The notes: generated by a model not told the origin, from the sequence alone. Positions 32,365 to 40,985 are shown, counted from the stretch's first letter. The stretch: 64,000 nt of DNA from Pseudomonas sp. UBA6562 (GCF_002434265.1 NZ_DJJS01000006.1:62001-126000), one strand, 5' to 3'. A program made the numbers and translations.

Positions 32365-32649
32365 TCACATGATTCTCAATGGCCTGATCTCACATGGCTC
32401 GTGGTCGCCGCCCATGTCCTCCGGCAGGAACGCGGTCAGGTCGTAAGGCAGCAGCACCGTATCCAGCACAGCCGAAAAAGGCGTATCGATCAGAAAGGGC
32501 CAGCCACCCGACAGGCTGGGTTCGGTCGCCCAGACCCAGGACAACCGCGTGCCGTGATACACGCAGCGGTCCCCGCTCAAATGCCCCAAGGTGCTGAAAC
32601 AACCGCTCAACGACAGCGACAGGGCCAACAGCAGGACTCTTGCGCGCAT
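32365..32649 (-). CDS. YceK/YidQ family lipoprotein
   Basis: The 94-aa product has a lipoprotein signal peptide (LLLALSLSLSGC, lipobox LSGC, acylated Cys near residue 17). The mature part carries the YceK/YidQ pattern: YHGTRLSWVWA, WPFLIDTPFSAVLDTVLLPYDL. AAGGAA ribosome binding site before ATG 32649. The function of the family is unknown; an outer-membrane location is expected. Confidence 0.88.
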   Translation of the reverse strand: MRARVLLLALSLSLSGCFSTLGHLSGDRCVYHGTRLSWVWATEPSLSGGWPFLIDTPFSAVLDTVLLPYDLTAFLPEDMGGDHEPCEIRPLRIM

Positions 32650-32846
32650 GGATTTCCTTATGAATGAAGCCGTCGTCCGTGGTCGTCCGATTGCGGCGTG
32701 CCGGTAGCATACCTGCTGGTCAGCACGAAGGCCGCCAGCGCTTTCGAACGGCCCGCCACCACCGGTCAGCCCACACCGAACTCTATGGAATTTATCCCGC
32801 CACGCCTACCTCCCACTTAGAAACCATAAAACCGTGTAGGCCCCGT

Positions 32847-34223
32847 ATGACTTCCCTGCGAAATCTCGCCCCACGCCTGACTGCCACCACGCCGCCGGAA
32901 GCCTGTACCCCCGTTTCGGTTTACCACGCTCTGTTACGCCATCCGCAAGACACCGACCTGACGCCGGTACGCGGTTTTCTGCAAGCCCAACTGGCGCAAG
33001 CCAAACAACTCGGCGACGAAGTCGAAGGCCTACCCGAAAACCTCGACGACCTGCCGACCTGGATCGAAGACAACGGCGACGCTGTCGCCTGCGCCTACCG
33101 CGAGTACCTCAAGGGCCGGCATGCCGGCGAGGGCCGCCAATACTTCGGCAGCAAGGCCCATGCCCTGTACTTCCTCCAACACGTGGCCCCGACCAAACTG
33201 GTCGACGGCGCCTGGCTGTACAACTCGCTCTCCCACGCCGGCGACTGGCGCTACCACAACCTGATCCGCACCTACCTGGAAGAGTTGGGCGACGGCGATC
33301 CCGGCCTGAACCATGTCGTGCTCTACCGCAAGTTGCTGGCCGACCACGACTGCGCGCCGACCGAACTGCTCGAAGAGGCGCTGTACGTGCAAGGCGCCAT
33401 CCAGCTGGCGCTCGGCCACCTGGGCGACGAATACCTGCCCGAACTGCTCGGCTACAACCTGGGCTACGAACAATTGCCGCTGCACTTGCTCATCTCTTCG
33501 TTCGAGCTGAACGAGCTGGGCATCGACCCCTATTACTTCACCCTCCACGTCACCATCGACAACGCCAGTACCGGCCATGCCCGCAAGGCGGTGGACACTG
33601 TGCTGGACCTGTTGCCCACGGACGATACCCGTGAGGACTTCATCGCCAGAATGCGCGCCGGTTATTTGCTCAACGAACTGGGCAAAGGCACCAAAGCCGT
33701 GATTTCCGGCTTCGACCTGGAGCAGGAAGTGGTCGCCATGCTGGAGCGCAAGCGTACCTTCGGCCAGCACCTGCACTCCGACTACTGCCGTCTCGACGGG
33801 CGCACGGTCAACGAGTGGCTGTCGGAGCCTGGGCGCTGCCGCGAATTCCTCACGGTGCTGGAGAACAAGGGCTGGATCAAACACAACCAGGACCCGGCCG
33901 ACAGCCGTTTCTGGCAGTTGATGGACGGGCCGGGCGCGCCGATGTTCGGGGTGTTCAACGGCTATGAAATGCAGCTGTTGCGCGACTGGATCGCCGGGGA
34001 TTGGCTCGACGAGCACGCGGCCAGACGGCAGAACCCCTTCCGTGCGCAGTTCCGCCGTCGCCTGTCGGCTGATGCGGCGTCCACGGCTGCGTCGTCCCGC
34101 ACTACGGTGGCGACGGACGCGCTGATCGACCTGTTGTCGCCCGCGCACCATGCGACGCCCGAGGGGCTGAGTGCCACTCGCGTGTACGCCCGTAAACTTG
34201 CGGAAGGATCGTTGGCGGTATGA
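32847..34223 (+). CDS. Iron-containing redox enzyme family protein (heme-oxygenase-like di-iron fold)
   Basis: The 458-aa protein resembles the heme-oxygenase-like metallo-oxygenase group annotated as iron-containing redox enzymes. The core (about residues 95-340) is helical and has the spaced Glu/His residues expected for two irons, e.g. EGRQYFGSKAHALYFLQHVAPTKLVDG, HAGDWRYHNLIRTYLEELGDG, ELNELGIDPYYFTLHVTIDN. The C-terminal 110 residues are an extra domain. The ATG at 32847 (MTSLRNLAPRL) is chosen as the first in-frame start with family-like sequence. Its stop overlaps the next ATG by 4 nt, so it is coupled to a methyltransferase. Substrate unknown; relatives act in natural-product and fatty-acid chemistry. 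Confidence 0.8.
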   Translation: MTSLRNLAPRLTATTPPEACTPVSVYHALLRHPQDTDLTPVRGFLQAQLAQAKQLGDEVEGLPENLDDLPTWIEDNGDAVACAYREYLKGRHAGEGRQYFGSKAHALYFLQHVAPTKLVDGAWLYNSLSHAGDWRYHNLIRTYLEELGDGDPGLNHVVLYRKLLADHDCAPTELLEEALYVQGAIQLALGHLGDEYLPELLGYNLGYEQLPLHLLISSFELNELGIDPYYFTLHVTIDNASTGHARKAVDTVLDLLPTDDTREDFIARMRAGYLLNELGKGTKAVISGFDLEQEVVAMLERKRTFGQHLHSDYCRLDGRTVNEWLSEPGRCREFLTVLENKGWIKHNQDPADSRFWQLMDGPGAPMFGVFNGYEMQLLRDWIAGDWLDEHAARRQNPFRAQFRRRLSADAASTAASSRTTVATDALIDLLSPAHHATPEGLSATRVYARKLAEGSLAV

Positions 34224-35206
34224 GCCCACTCGATACCCAGGCAGCTATGGATGAGGCTGCTGCGCCTGAAGAGCGGGCCCATGATCTGGCCTTGCTACAG
34301 ATGGGCCGCCAGTTGCTGGCGGACAACTACCGGTTCATGACCGTCACGCCGCTGACCCACCAGCGCAACAACGAAAGAGCGCAGAACCGTGAGGCGCGTG
34401 ACGTGCGGGATGTCTTCGGCTGGAACCGCCCGTTCGAAGCGCATGTGCTGCCTGGCGTGGAAGCTGAGGCATTATGGGAAAGCGAGGTCATCCGCGCTCA
34501 GGACGGGCATTGGATCAGTACCGTGCGCTACTCAAGCCTGGGCGAGCTGCTCTTCGTCCACTCGGGCTTCCCCACCACTGCGCGCGATGCCGTCTTCTTC
34601 GGCCCCGACACCTACCGCTTCGCCCAGGCCATCGAAGCGCACTTAGGCGCTTCGACGCATCCCATACGCACTGCGGCGGACATCGGTTGCGGCAGCGGCG
34701 CGGGCGCCATCGTGATCGCCCACGCCAGACCCGAAGCCCAGGTACAGGCGCTGGACATCAACCCGACCGCGCTGCGCTTCACGGCCGTCAACGCGGCCTT
34801 GGCGCAGACCGAAAACGTTTCGCCTCGCTACAGCGACCTGTTGAACGGGGCTTCGGGCCAGTTCGACCTGATCGTCGCCAACCCGCCATACATGCAGGAC
34901 ACGCAAAAGCGGGCCTACCGCCATGGCGGCGATCGCCTGGGGTCGGAACTGGCCGTGCGTATCGTCGAGCAAGCGCTGGACCGGTTGACGCCGGGTGGCA
35001 CCCTTCTTCTTTACACGGGCACCCCTTGGGTGGACGGCACCGACCTGTTCCTGGAAAGCGCCCAGCCTCTGGTCGACAAGCCAGGGTTTACCTGGTCGTA
35101 TCGCGAGGTCGATCCGGATGTGTTTGGAGAGGAGCTGGAGTCGGACAATTACGCCTGCGCGGAGCGCATCGCTGCGGTCGTGCTTACCGTGACCAAGACT
35201 CCGTAA
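34220..35206 (+). CDS. PrmC/HemK-like SAM-dependent methyltransferase
   Basis: The 328-aa protein has a unique N-terminal domain (about 1-140) and a class I methyltransferase domain. Motif I reads AADIGCGSGAGAIVIA near residue 155 and the substrate motif VANPPYMQD near 225. NPPY is typical of enzymes that methylate an amide or exocyclic nitrogen (PrmC, N6-adenine). The start overlaps the iron-enzyme stop (ATGA). The unusual N-terminal domain argues against it being the release-factor methyltransferase. The two genes probably act on the same small molecule or peptide. Confidence 0.82.
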   Translation: MSPLDTQAAMDEAAAPEERAHDLALLQMGRQLLADNYRFMTVTPLTHQRNNERAQNREARDVRDVFGWNRPFEAHVLPGVEAEALWESEVIRAQDGHWISTVRYSSLGELLFVHSGFPTTARDAVFFGPDTYRFAQAIEAHLGASTHPIRTAADIGCGSGAGAIVIAHARPEAQVQALDINPTALRFTAVNAALAQTENVSPRYSDLLNGASGQFDLIVANPPYMQDTQKRAYRHGGDRLGSELAVRIVEQALDRLTPGGTLLLYTGTPWVDGTDLFLESAQPLVDKPGFTWSYREVDPDVFGEELESDNYACAERIAAVVLTVTKTP

Positions 35207-35235
35207 GCGAGCTTGCAACGCTTACTTTTCGACAC

Positions 35236-35273
35236 CCAGGGTGCTGGAACTTCAATCAAGGTCAGCACCCTGG
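35236..35273. terminator. Hairpin downstream of the methyltransferase gene
   Basis: CCAGGGTGCTG (35236-35246) and CAGCACCCTGG (35263-35273) are perfect 11-bp arms around a 16-nt loop, between convergent genes. There is no T-tract. Confidence 0.6.
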
Positions 35274-35398
35274 TAGGCAAGACAGGGGCAACTCGCGCAA
35301 AGCCTGCTACTGACAGCCTGCTTCCTCCTTAAGCGGTGCAAGCAGACCCAGCCCATCTCCAACAGGAATGCGCCAAGCCTGTGTTGCGTCAAGTCGGT

Positions 35399-36277
35399 TT
35401 ACTGCGCAGCCTCCACGCTCTTGAACACCGCCTCCACCTTACTCTCCAGCTGATTGACAGCCCCCAGATACTCGATCAACTCCGCCGCCCGGCTCCCGCG
35501 CAGTCCGGCCGTAGTCATTTCGCCATCGACCACGTACTTGTACACGCCACTCACGGCAAACGCTTTCAGCGACCGTATATGCCGAGCCTGATCCGCCAAG
35601 GTGTTCTTGAACGCCTCACTGTCGAAGAATCGCCGCCGCGCCACCGGGTTGCCAAACGCCACTTCCATCACCACCAGCTCCATCCGTTCCGGCGTTGCCG
35701 TGTGCGCCACATTCGGCGCGGGTGGATGGTTGCCGTCGTTCTCGAAGGGTGCGCACAGGTGCAATTGCACTTTCAGCACTGAAGCATCTGCCGCCAGCAC
35801 CGGCGCCAGTTGGTCGCGCACGTACGCCTGCAAATCCTCCAACCCCTGCCGTGGGCTCAGATGCACATGGATCCGGTCGGCATGGTCGAGCCCGTTAAGC
35901 CGCTCGTCCGCCAACAGGTTCTTCACCATCAGCGAGCCTTGCGGGAGGTCGTAGGCCAGCGTCTCTTCGAACATGTTTTGCTCGTCCGAAAACAGCAACG
36001 GGCTGGCTTCCTTGAAGCGTGCCTGCTGGTCGGCGGACTTGAAGCCGATCTCCACGCCGCCATCGAGTTCGTAGTCCGCAATCTCACGCACACCGTCAGC
36101 CAGCGGCCATAAATGCGCATCCTGGTTGCGCGAGAAATGGTGCTGGATGTACAGACCCAACCCCGGCAACCGCGAGCACAGCGGCCCGTGCACGTCGCGC
36201 CAGTAGTGGGCGAAGACGTCGTGCGGCACGCGCTCGCGTTTCTTCACGGTGGTATAGCTGTTGATGGTGATCGTCAT
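35399..36277 (-). CDS. EthD domain protein (dimeric alpha-beta barrel)
   Basis: The 292-aa product begins MTITINSYTTVKKRERVPHDVFAHYWRDVHGPLCSRLPGL, the typical EthD opening with an H-G-P-L motif. A second half (about 150-290; VHLSPRQGLEDLQAYVRDQLAP...FFDSEAFKNTLADQ) has a similar length and secondary-structure pattern, so the protein may be an internal duplication. EthD-like barrels act as small-molecule-binding accessory or monooxygenase-like proteins. ATG 36277 with GGGG upstream is preferred to TTG 36292. No operon partners. Confidence 0.75.
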   Translation of the reverse strand: MTITINSYTTVKKRERVPHDVFAHYWRDVHGPLCSRLPGLGLYIQHHFSRNQDAHLWPLADGVREIADYELDGGVEIGFKSADQQARFKEASPLLFSDEQNMFEETLAYDLPQGSLMVKNLLADERLNGLDHADRIHVHLSPRQGLEDLQAYVRDQLAPVLAADASVLKVQLHLCAPFENDGNHPPAPNVAHTATPERMELVVMEVAFGNPVARRRFFDSEAFKNTLADQARHIRSLKAFAVSGVYKYVVDGEMTTAGLRGSRAAELIEYLGAVNQLESKVEAVFKSVEAAQ

Positions 36278-36414
36278 CTCGAACCCCTGCAAAACTCACT
36301 GGATGTTCCATTTGAGAACCGCGCAGGCGAAGGGGCGTTCAGTCCGATGGACTGGTGACGTGGCATTGGAGTATCTAGGCGAGGCACATCGAACGCCTCG
36401 CCCGCCATGAGGTG

Positions 36415-36963
36415 TTAAAGCGCGTCCGTCATCCGACAAAGCTCTGCCCTTTCCATAGGTCCAGTCTCTGTCCAGCCCTCCTGATACAACCGCCGCAACG
36501 CCACCACACACCCGCCGGCCTCGTAGAAGATCGCCTCGTAGTCCTGGCCGGCCTTGGGCACGAAGCGATACGACTGTCGGCAATTGCGCGACCGGCCTGC
36601 CGAGCCATACCCCTCGCTCAGAAAATTCAGGATGAAGGGTTTGCCCGCCGGCACCTTGAGTTCGGCACTCGCCAGGCTCGGCTCATTCAGGCGCCAACTG
36701 CCCACGGGCATACCCAGGCTGCGGCCATTGTTGCGGTCGGCGAATCCGGACTTGGCCACCGCCATCACTCCGGCGCCGGGCACACGCCAGTCGATACAGT
36801 CGCTAGCGGGTATGCCGCGCACCATGCCGTTGGTGACTACGCGCAGGCGTGCGGTCTCACCGGCGCTGGGCTCTACGTAATCGGTGGAAAACGCGCGGAT
36901 ATTGGAGAGGTTGCCGCAGCCACTCACGGCCACGGCCAAACCGAGGATCGGTAGTGTTTTCAT
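36415..36963 (-). CDS. Predicted lipoprotein, unknown
   Basis: The 182-aa product has a lipoprotein signal (MKTLPILGLAVAVSGC; acylated Cys16). The mature part is a beta-rich globular domain with several cysteines (DCIDW, RNCRQSY, GGCVVAL, ELCRM) that could form disulfides. It begins with ETARLRVVTNGMVRGIPASDC. No named family is recognised. It is the downstream partner of another small lipoprotein gene 21 nt away, likely cotranscribed. Confidence 0.75.
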   Translation of the reverse strand: MKTLPILGLAVAVSGCGNLSNIRAFSTDYVEPSAGETARLRVVTNGMVRGIPASDCIDWRVPGAGVMAVAKSGFADRNNGRSLGMPVGSWRLNEPSLASAELKVPAGKPFILNFLSEGYGSAGRSRNCRQSYRFVPKAGQDYEAIFYEAGGCVVALRRLYQEGWTETGPMERAELCRMTDAL

Positions 36964-36984
36964 GAGCGCTCCTCGTCAGTGCAG

Positions 36985-37236
36985 TCAGCAGCGGTGAGGG
37001 CTCTCGCCCTTGAGCTCTTCACCGGTGTCGGCGTTACGGATGATCACCGTGGCGTCCGGTGCGATGCTGCACATGGCATTGCGCGCGGTGTAGATGTGCC
37101 GGCCCTCGGCAACGATCTTGCCGAGTTTCGGGATCGGCTTGCCCGAGGCGTCCTGGGCAGTGACGGTGTATACGCCGGACAGGGTCACGCAGCCGCCAAG
37201 GGCGAGGAACAGTGTTGCGAACAGTGCATATTTCAT
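36985..37236 (-). CDS. Small lipoprotein, unknown
   Basis: The 83-aa product has lipobox LALGGC (MKYALFATLFLALGGC; acylated Cys near 16) and a mature part with GVYTVTAQDASGKPIPKLGKI and CSIAPDATVIIRNADTGEEL, suggesting a small beta domain. The ATG at 37236 is preferred over ATG 37263 because the signal peptide then starts properly and an AAGGA-type site precedes it. It is probably cotranscribed with the 182-aa lipoprotein downstream. Confidence 0.75.
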   Translation of the reverse strand: MKYALFATLFLALGGCVTLSGVYTVTAQDASGKPIPKLGKIVAEGRHIYTARNAMCSIAPDATVIIRNADTGEELKGESPHRC

Positions 37237-37295
37237 GGAGTGATCTTCCTTGTGTGTGGGCAACTCATCGCAATCGGATCAGTATCTTCATCGTT

Positions 37296-37388
37296 TCAAT
37301 GGGCTGAAGCGCAAGCCTTCAGCTCACGACCCTTAGCCAACGCACACAGGTCGAGACCATCGGCGCGTGTATAGCCTGCGCGCTTCAT
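37296..37388 (-). CDS. Possible 30-aa Cys-containing peptide overlapping a mini-lipoprotein
   Basis: A short frame, MKRAGYTRADGLDLCALAKG and ten further residues, begins at an ATG that overlaps the stop of the upstream mini-lipoprotein (ATGA). It has no ribosome binding site of its own. Either the two are coupled tiny genes, or they are one gene split by a frameshift. Confidence 0.35.
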   Translation of the reverse strand: MKRAGYTRADGLDLCALAKGRELKACASAH

Positions 37389-37477
37389 GCATTGGAAGGC
37401 GGTTGGAAGGACTTGGCAACGCACGCGCTCACCAATGGCAACAGTAGAACGCCTAACGCAAGGGGTTTGAACCACAT
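37385..37477 (-). CDS. Possible 30-aa mini-lipoprotein
   Basis: The frame from ATG 37477 encodes MWFKPLALGVLLLPLVSACVAK plus a short tail: nearly only a signal peptide with lipobox VSAC. AAGGA lies 8 nt upstream. An alternative ATG at 37495 adds six residues. It is too short for family assignment; entericidin-like lipoproteins have comparable size. Confidence 0.4.
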   Translation of the reverse strand: MWFKPLALGVLLLPLVSACVAKSFQPPSNA

Positions 37478-37495
37478 TCGGAGTGTCCTTACCAT

Positions 37496-37829
37496 GCTCG
37501 CCTGTAGATCAGGGTCGGTGACTATGTCGCGGCTTTGCAAGTATGCAAGTGCTTGCAATGGCACTGCCGGCCGGCGGGAACCAGGGGACGTATTGAGGGC
37601 CGGTTGCATTCGAATTCCGATACTTGAGGGCATATCTCGCTGCCGCATCGGCGGCGTCGAAAGTTGCTGCTGACGGTAGGCATCGCTGATCGAAATAGGT
37701 GGCGTCTCATTTGACGCGCGCAGGGCTTGGGCGCCGCGAAGCGCCGGCTGCCGTCACACATTGCTCAAGGAAGAGAGCGGAAGCATTGGTCGAAGCTTGC
37801 GCTGTAGCAGCTTCTTAACAGCCGCCACA
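37496..37829. other. Intergenic stretch with one inverted repeat
   Basis: No gene is supported. The only structure seen is TTGCAAG-N10-CTTGCAA at 37535-37558, a possible protein-binding palindrome upstream of the mini-lipoprotein. Confidence 0.45.
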
Positions 37830-37860
37830 AGCCCCGGCGCAGTCACCCTGCGCCGGGGCT
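37830..37860. terminator. Strong hairpin downstream of the sorbosone-type dehydrogenase
   Basis: AGCCCCGGCGCAG and CTGCGCCGGGGCT form a perfect 13-bp stem with a 5-nt loop, 6 bp after the minus-strand stop. Only a short T-rich stretch follows. Confidence 0.8.
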
Positions 37861-37866
37861 TCTCGC

Positions 37867-39159
37867 TCAACGGTTGCGCGTCACGCGCCACACAGTGTTG
37901 GCCAAGTCGTCGGCAATGATCAGTGCCCCTTTCGGATCCACCGTCACGCCCACCGGCCGACCACGGGTCTTGCCGTCTTCGCTGCGGAACCCTGTGGCGA
38001 AGTCCACCGGCTCGCCCGACGGCCGCCCATCGGCGAACGGCACGAAGATCACCTTGTAGCCCACCGGGTTGTCGCGGTTCCAGCTGCCGTGCTCACCCAC
38101 GAAGGCACCGTTGGCGAACTGCGTGCCCATCTCGGGAATGGAGAAGTCCACACCCAATGCCGCGACGTGCGAGCCCAGGCTGTAGTCCGGCTTGGTGGCG
38201 ATATCGACCATTTCCTGCTTGAACGGCTGCACGCGCTTGTCGGCGTTCTGGCCCCAGTAGGCGTACGGCCAGCCGTAGAATTTGCCTTCCTGGATCGAGG
38301 TCAGGTAGTCGGGCACCAGGTCCGGGCCCAGTTCGTCGCGTTCGTTGGCCACCGCCCACAGCTGGCCGGTCTCGGGCTGGATGCTCAGCGCCGTGGGGTT
38401 GCGCACGCCGGTGGCGTAAGGCTTGTGCATGCCGGTCGCGGCGTCGATCTGCCAGATCATCGCGCGGTCGATTTCCACTTCCATGCCGCGCTCGCCGATG
38501 TTGCTGTTCGAGCCGATGCCGACGTACAGGTAGCGACCGTCGGGGCTGATGGTCATGGACTTGGTCCAGTGGTGGTTGATCGCCGAGGGCAGGTCGACCA
38601 GCTTGGTCGGTGCGCCGCTGGCCTGGGTCTGGCCGTCCTGGTAGGCGAAGCGCACCACGGCGTCCTGGTTGGCGACGTACAGGTTGCCGTCGAAGAAGGC
38701 CAGGCCGTAAGGGGCATTGAGGTTTTCGGCGAAGACGGTCTTGGTCTCGTAGGTACCGTCGCCGTCGGCGTCGCGCAGCAGGGTCAGGCGGTTGCCGCCT
38801 TTGACCTGGGTGTTGCCCTTGGCCTTGATGTAGCCGGCGATCACGTCCTTGGGCTTGAGCTTGGCGGCGTTGCCGCCACGGCCTTCGGCCACCAGGATAT
38901 CGCCGTTGGGCAACACCAGGGTCTGGCGCGGAATCTTCAGGTCGGTGGCGATGGCGGTGATGCTGAAGCCGTCCGGCACGGTGGGTTTCTGCTCGCCCCA
39001 GGCCTCGGGTTCGGCAATCTTCATGCTCGGCAGCAGGCCGCGCTGCGGCTCCGGCAGTTTCGGGTCGGGGCCGCGGGCCAGGGTGCTGTCGGCTTCGCCG
39101 CCGCAGGCGCTGAGCAGCAGCGCCACGCTGAGGGTGGTCAATGCGCCTAAGGTTTTCAT
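37867..39159 (-). CDS. PQQ-type sorbosone/glucose dehydrogenase-like lipoprotein
   Basis: The 430-aa product has lipobox LLLSACGG (acylated Cys near 19) and a six-bladed beta-propeller of the soluble quinoprotein glucose/sorbosone dehydrogenase family. Visible segments are VPDGFSITAIATDLKIPRQTLVLPNGDILVAEG, LNAPYGLAFFDGNLYVAN, MTISPDGRYLYVGIGSNSNIGE, YATGVRNPTAL, GEHGSWNRDNPVGYKVIFVPF and GRPVGVTVDPKGALIIADD. It is expected to oxidise an aldose or sorbosone-like compound with PQQ on the outside of the inner membrane. The ATG at 39159 overlaps the stop of the DUF2231 gene by 4 nt. Upstream in-frame sequence lies inside that gene. Confidence 0.9.
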   Translation of the reverse strand: MKTLGALTTLSVALLLSACGGEADSTLARGPDPKLPEPQRGLLPSMKIAEPEAWGEQKPTVPDGFSITAIATDLKIPRQTLVLPNGDILVAEGRGGNAAKLKPKDVIAGYIKAKGNTQVKGGNRLTLLRDADGDGTYETKTVFAENLNAPYGLAFFDGNLYVANQDAVVRFAYQDGQTQASGAPTKLVDLPSAINHHWTKSMTISPDGRYLYVGIGSNSNIGERGMEVEIDRAMIWQIDAATGMHKPYATGVRNPTALSIQPETGQLWAVANERDELGPDLVPDYLTSIQEGKFYGWPYAYWGQNADKRVQPFKQEMVDIATKPDYSLGSHVAALGVDFSIPEMGTQFANGAFVGEHGSWNRDNPVGYKVIFVPFADGRPSGEPVDFATGFRSEDGKTRGRPVGVTVDPKGALIIADDLANTVWRVTRNR

Positions 39160-39596
39160 CGGGCGTCTCCCGTGCGCAGGTCGCTGCGCAGATTGCTCAA
39201 GCCCAGCCAGGCGGTGATCAGGATCAATACGGCGACGATGGCCGACAGGATCAGGCCCGACGGCATCACGGCGTAGGCGTCCTTGGCGTGCTCGAAAGCG
39301 TTGACCAGGCCCAGCACCCAGGTGACCAGCAGCAGGATGAAGTACAGCACCGGGCGGCCGCCCTTGTGCTCGGCACGGACCAGGTTGCCCAGCGCGAACA
39401 GCAGCGCCAGGCCTGCGAACAACAGACCGCCGGCGATCAGCCAGGAAGCGAAGTTGGCCCATTGGATCTGGAAGGTGTTGTTGTAGGCGATGTCGCTGAG
39501 CAAGGCGCCGAGGAACAGTGGCACGCTGCCGCCCAGGAGGATCGAATGCAGCGGGCCGGGTCGGCACCGGTAGTCGGGGTAGGTGGTCGTGGTCAC
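39156..39596 (-). CDS. DUF2231 membrane protein
   Basis: The 146-aa product has four membrane helices (LHSILLGGSVPLFLGALLSD; FASWLIAGGLLFAGLALLFALG; VLYFILLLVTWVLGLVNAFEHA; LILSAIVAVLILITAWLGL) and the DUF2231 start with a His in the first helix. The stop overlaps the dehydrogenase start (ATGA), so this is the first gene of a two-gene operon. DUF2231 proteins may bind haem and carry electrons; here it could link the PQQ enzyme to the respiratory chain (inference). Confidence 0.85.
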   Translation of the reverse strand: MTTTTYPDYRCRPGPLHSILLGGSVPLFLGALLSDIAYNNTFQIQWANFASWLIAGGLLFAGLALLFALGNLVRAEHKGGRPVLYFILLLVTWVLGLVNAFEHAKDAYAVMPSGLILSAIVAVLILITAWLGLSNLRSDLRTGDAR

Positions 39597-39766
39597 GGCG
39601 GTTCCTTATCGTTCGGCGATCCGAGGGGGACGACGGCCGGTGCGAAGGAACCGGTCCATCTGGCGGGTGCTGACTGCGCATAGAGAAGGATTGCGCTGCG
39701 GGGGGGTTAGTTCAGGTTCGACAGCCCACTGAAACGTTTTGACATACAGCCCTTATCAAATGGATT

Positions 39767-39942
39767 GGTGGCGTTCAGACGGTCGAGGGCGAACTTGGGT
39801 TCGATGGTTTGGTGGTGTTCGGACGGTCGAGAGCGAGCTTGGGTTCGATGGTTTGGTGGCGTTCGAACGGTCGAGGGCGAACTTGGGTTCGATGGTTTGG
39901 TGGCGTTTGAACGGTCGAGGGCGACCTTTGGCTCGGACGCTG
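39767..39942. repeat. 44-bp tandem repeat, about four copies
   Basis: Unit: GGTGGCGTTCGAACGGTCGA-GGGCGAACTTGGGTTC-GATGGTTT with few differences between copies; the last is the most diverged. The period is not a multiple of three. It fills the space between the DUF2231 gene and the next gene; the rest of 39597-39989 shows nothing else. Confidence 0.9.
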
Positions 39943-39989
39943 CGTTGGTTTACCCTGCGCCCCCCTGTTCGAGGCTCCCAAGGATGGCC

Positions 39990-40985
39990 ATGACGTCCGT
40001 CGACCTTCAATTTCTGCTGCGCGGCTATCTGGCCTTTATCTCCAGCACCATCTTCCTCTGGCTCATGCTCACCGCGGTGGTGGCGCTGATGGTCCCGCGC
40101 AGCAACCGCTACATCCTCGCCCGCAGCGGGCGCTTCGCGGCGTTGTTGGCGCTGCTGGTGGTCGCCAGCGTGCCCTATAGCCTGTCACACAGCGAAGAAT
40201 GGCAAACGTGGCGTGCGCAGAATCCGCGGTTGGAGCGGGAAACGGTACTCGGTGAGCTGGTGCTGCCGGCAGGCACACGGGCGCACCTCGAGCGGATCGA
40301 ACCCATCCCCTCGCCCCCCGGCCTGCCCATCCCCTGGGGTATGGACAGCTTGGACAAAGCGTCTTTTGCGCCCGACCCCCTCATTATCAAAGGCATGTCC
40401 GTGCACAGCCTGAAGCTGTCGGACACCCGTGCGCAGCTTCATACCTCAAGCGGCCAAACGGTGGACGGCTGGCGATGCGAGCCAGGCATCGTCGAGCTCC
40501 ACGTGCCTACAGGCGCCAGGTTCAAGCCAAGCCAATGGACACTTGACCGTTGCGTGCTGGCCGCAGGTACACGCCTGGGCGGTATCGTTTGGCCAGGGCC
40601 GGTGACCTTGATCGCTGGCGCGCAGTGGTGGGTCGCCCGCGACGAAGAGCGATCGGTCGATGTGCTCGGCTTGCGCCTGCATTCGTTGAGCATGCGAGGC
40701 ACGCGGCCCTACGGGCAGCCGCAGGCCTGGAGCGGCGTGCTCGACCGGCCCGGTGAGTTCGGGCCCATGTGCTACTCGGCCGGGACCCAGCTCATGCACC
40801 GCGCTGGCGAGCTGGAGTTCTACCTGCCGAACGACCTGCAGGCTCGCGACACGCGCAGCGGGCAGGTCGTGGCCGGTGGACACACCGTGGTGCAGGCCGC
40901 GGACGGGCAGGTGCTCAAGGTCATCGAGGACCTGGAGGACCTGGAGGACGCCAATTCCACGCCCGACCCGCCCGAGAGCCCCTGA
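39990..40985 (+). CDS. Membrane-anchored protein of unknown function
   Basis: The 331-aa product has two membrane helices at the N-terminus (GYLAFISSTIFLWLMLTAVVALMV and FAALLALLVVASVPYSL). A large domain follows outside the membrane with repeated beta-type segments (e.g. LPAGTRAHLERIEP, VPTGARFKPSQWTLDRCVLAAGTRLGGIVWPGPVTLIAG). The repeated AGTR/TGAR turns suggest an internal repeat like that of polymer-binding or auto-structured proteins. It ends in an acidic tail (EDLEDLEDAN). ATG 39990 is better spaced from AAGG than ATG 39984. No family recognised. The next gene may be cotranscribed. Confidence 0.7.
   Translation: MTSVDLQFLLRGYLAFISSTIFLWLMLTAVVALMVPRSNRYILARSGRFAALLALLVVASVPYSLSHSEEWQTWRAQNPRLERETVLGELVLPAGTRAHLERIEPIPSPPGLPIPWGMDSLDKASFAPDPLIIKGMSVHSLKLSDTRAQLHTSSGQTVDGWRCEPGIVELHVPTGARFKPSQWTLDRCVLAAGTRLGGIVWPGPVTLIAGAQWWVARDEERSVDVLGLRLHSLSMRGTRPYGQPQAWSGVLDRPGEFGPMCYSAGTQLMHRAGELEFYLPNDLQARDTRSGQVVAGGHTVVQAADGQVLKVIEDLEDLEDANSTPDPPESP

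Noticed and set aside
39767..39942. Possible CRISPR array (regular repeats)
   Set aside because: The 44-bp units are contiguous, without unique spacers, and no cas genes are present.
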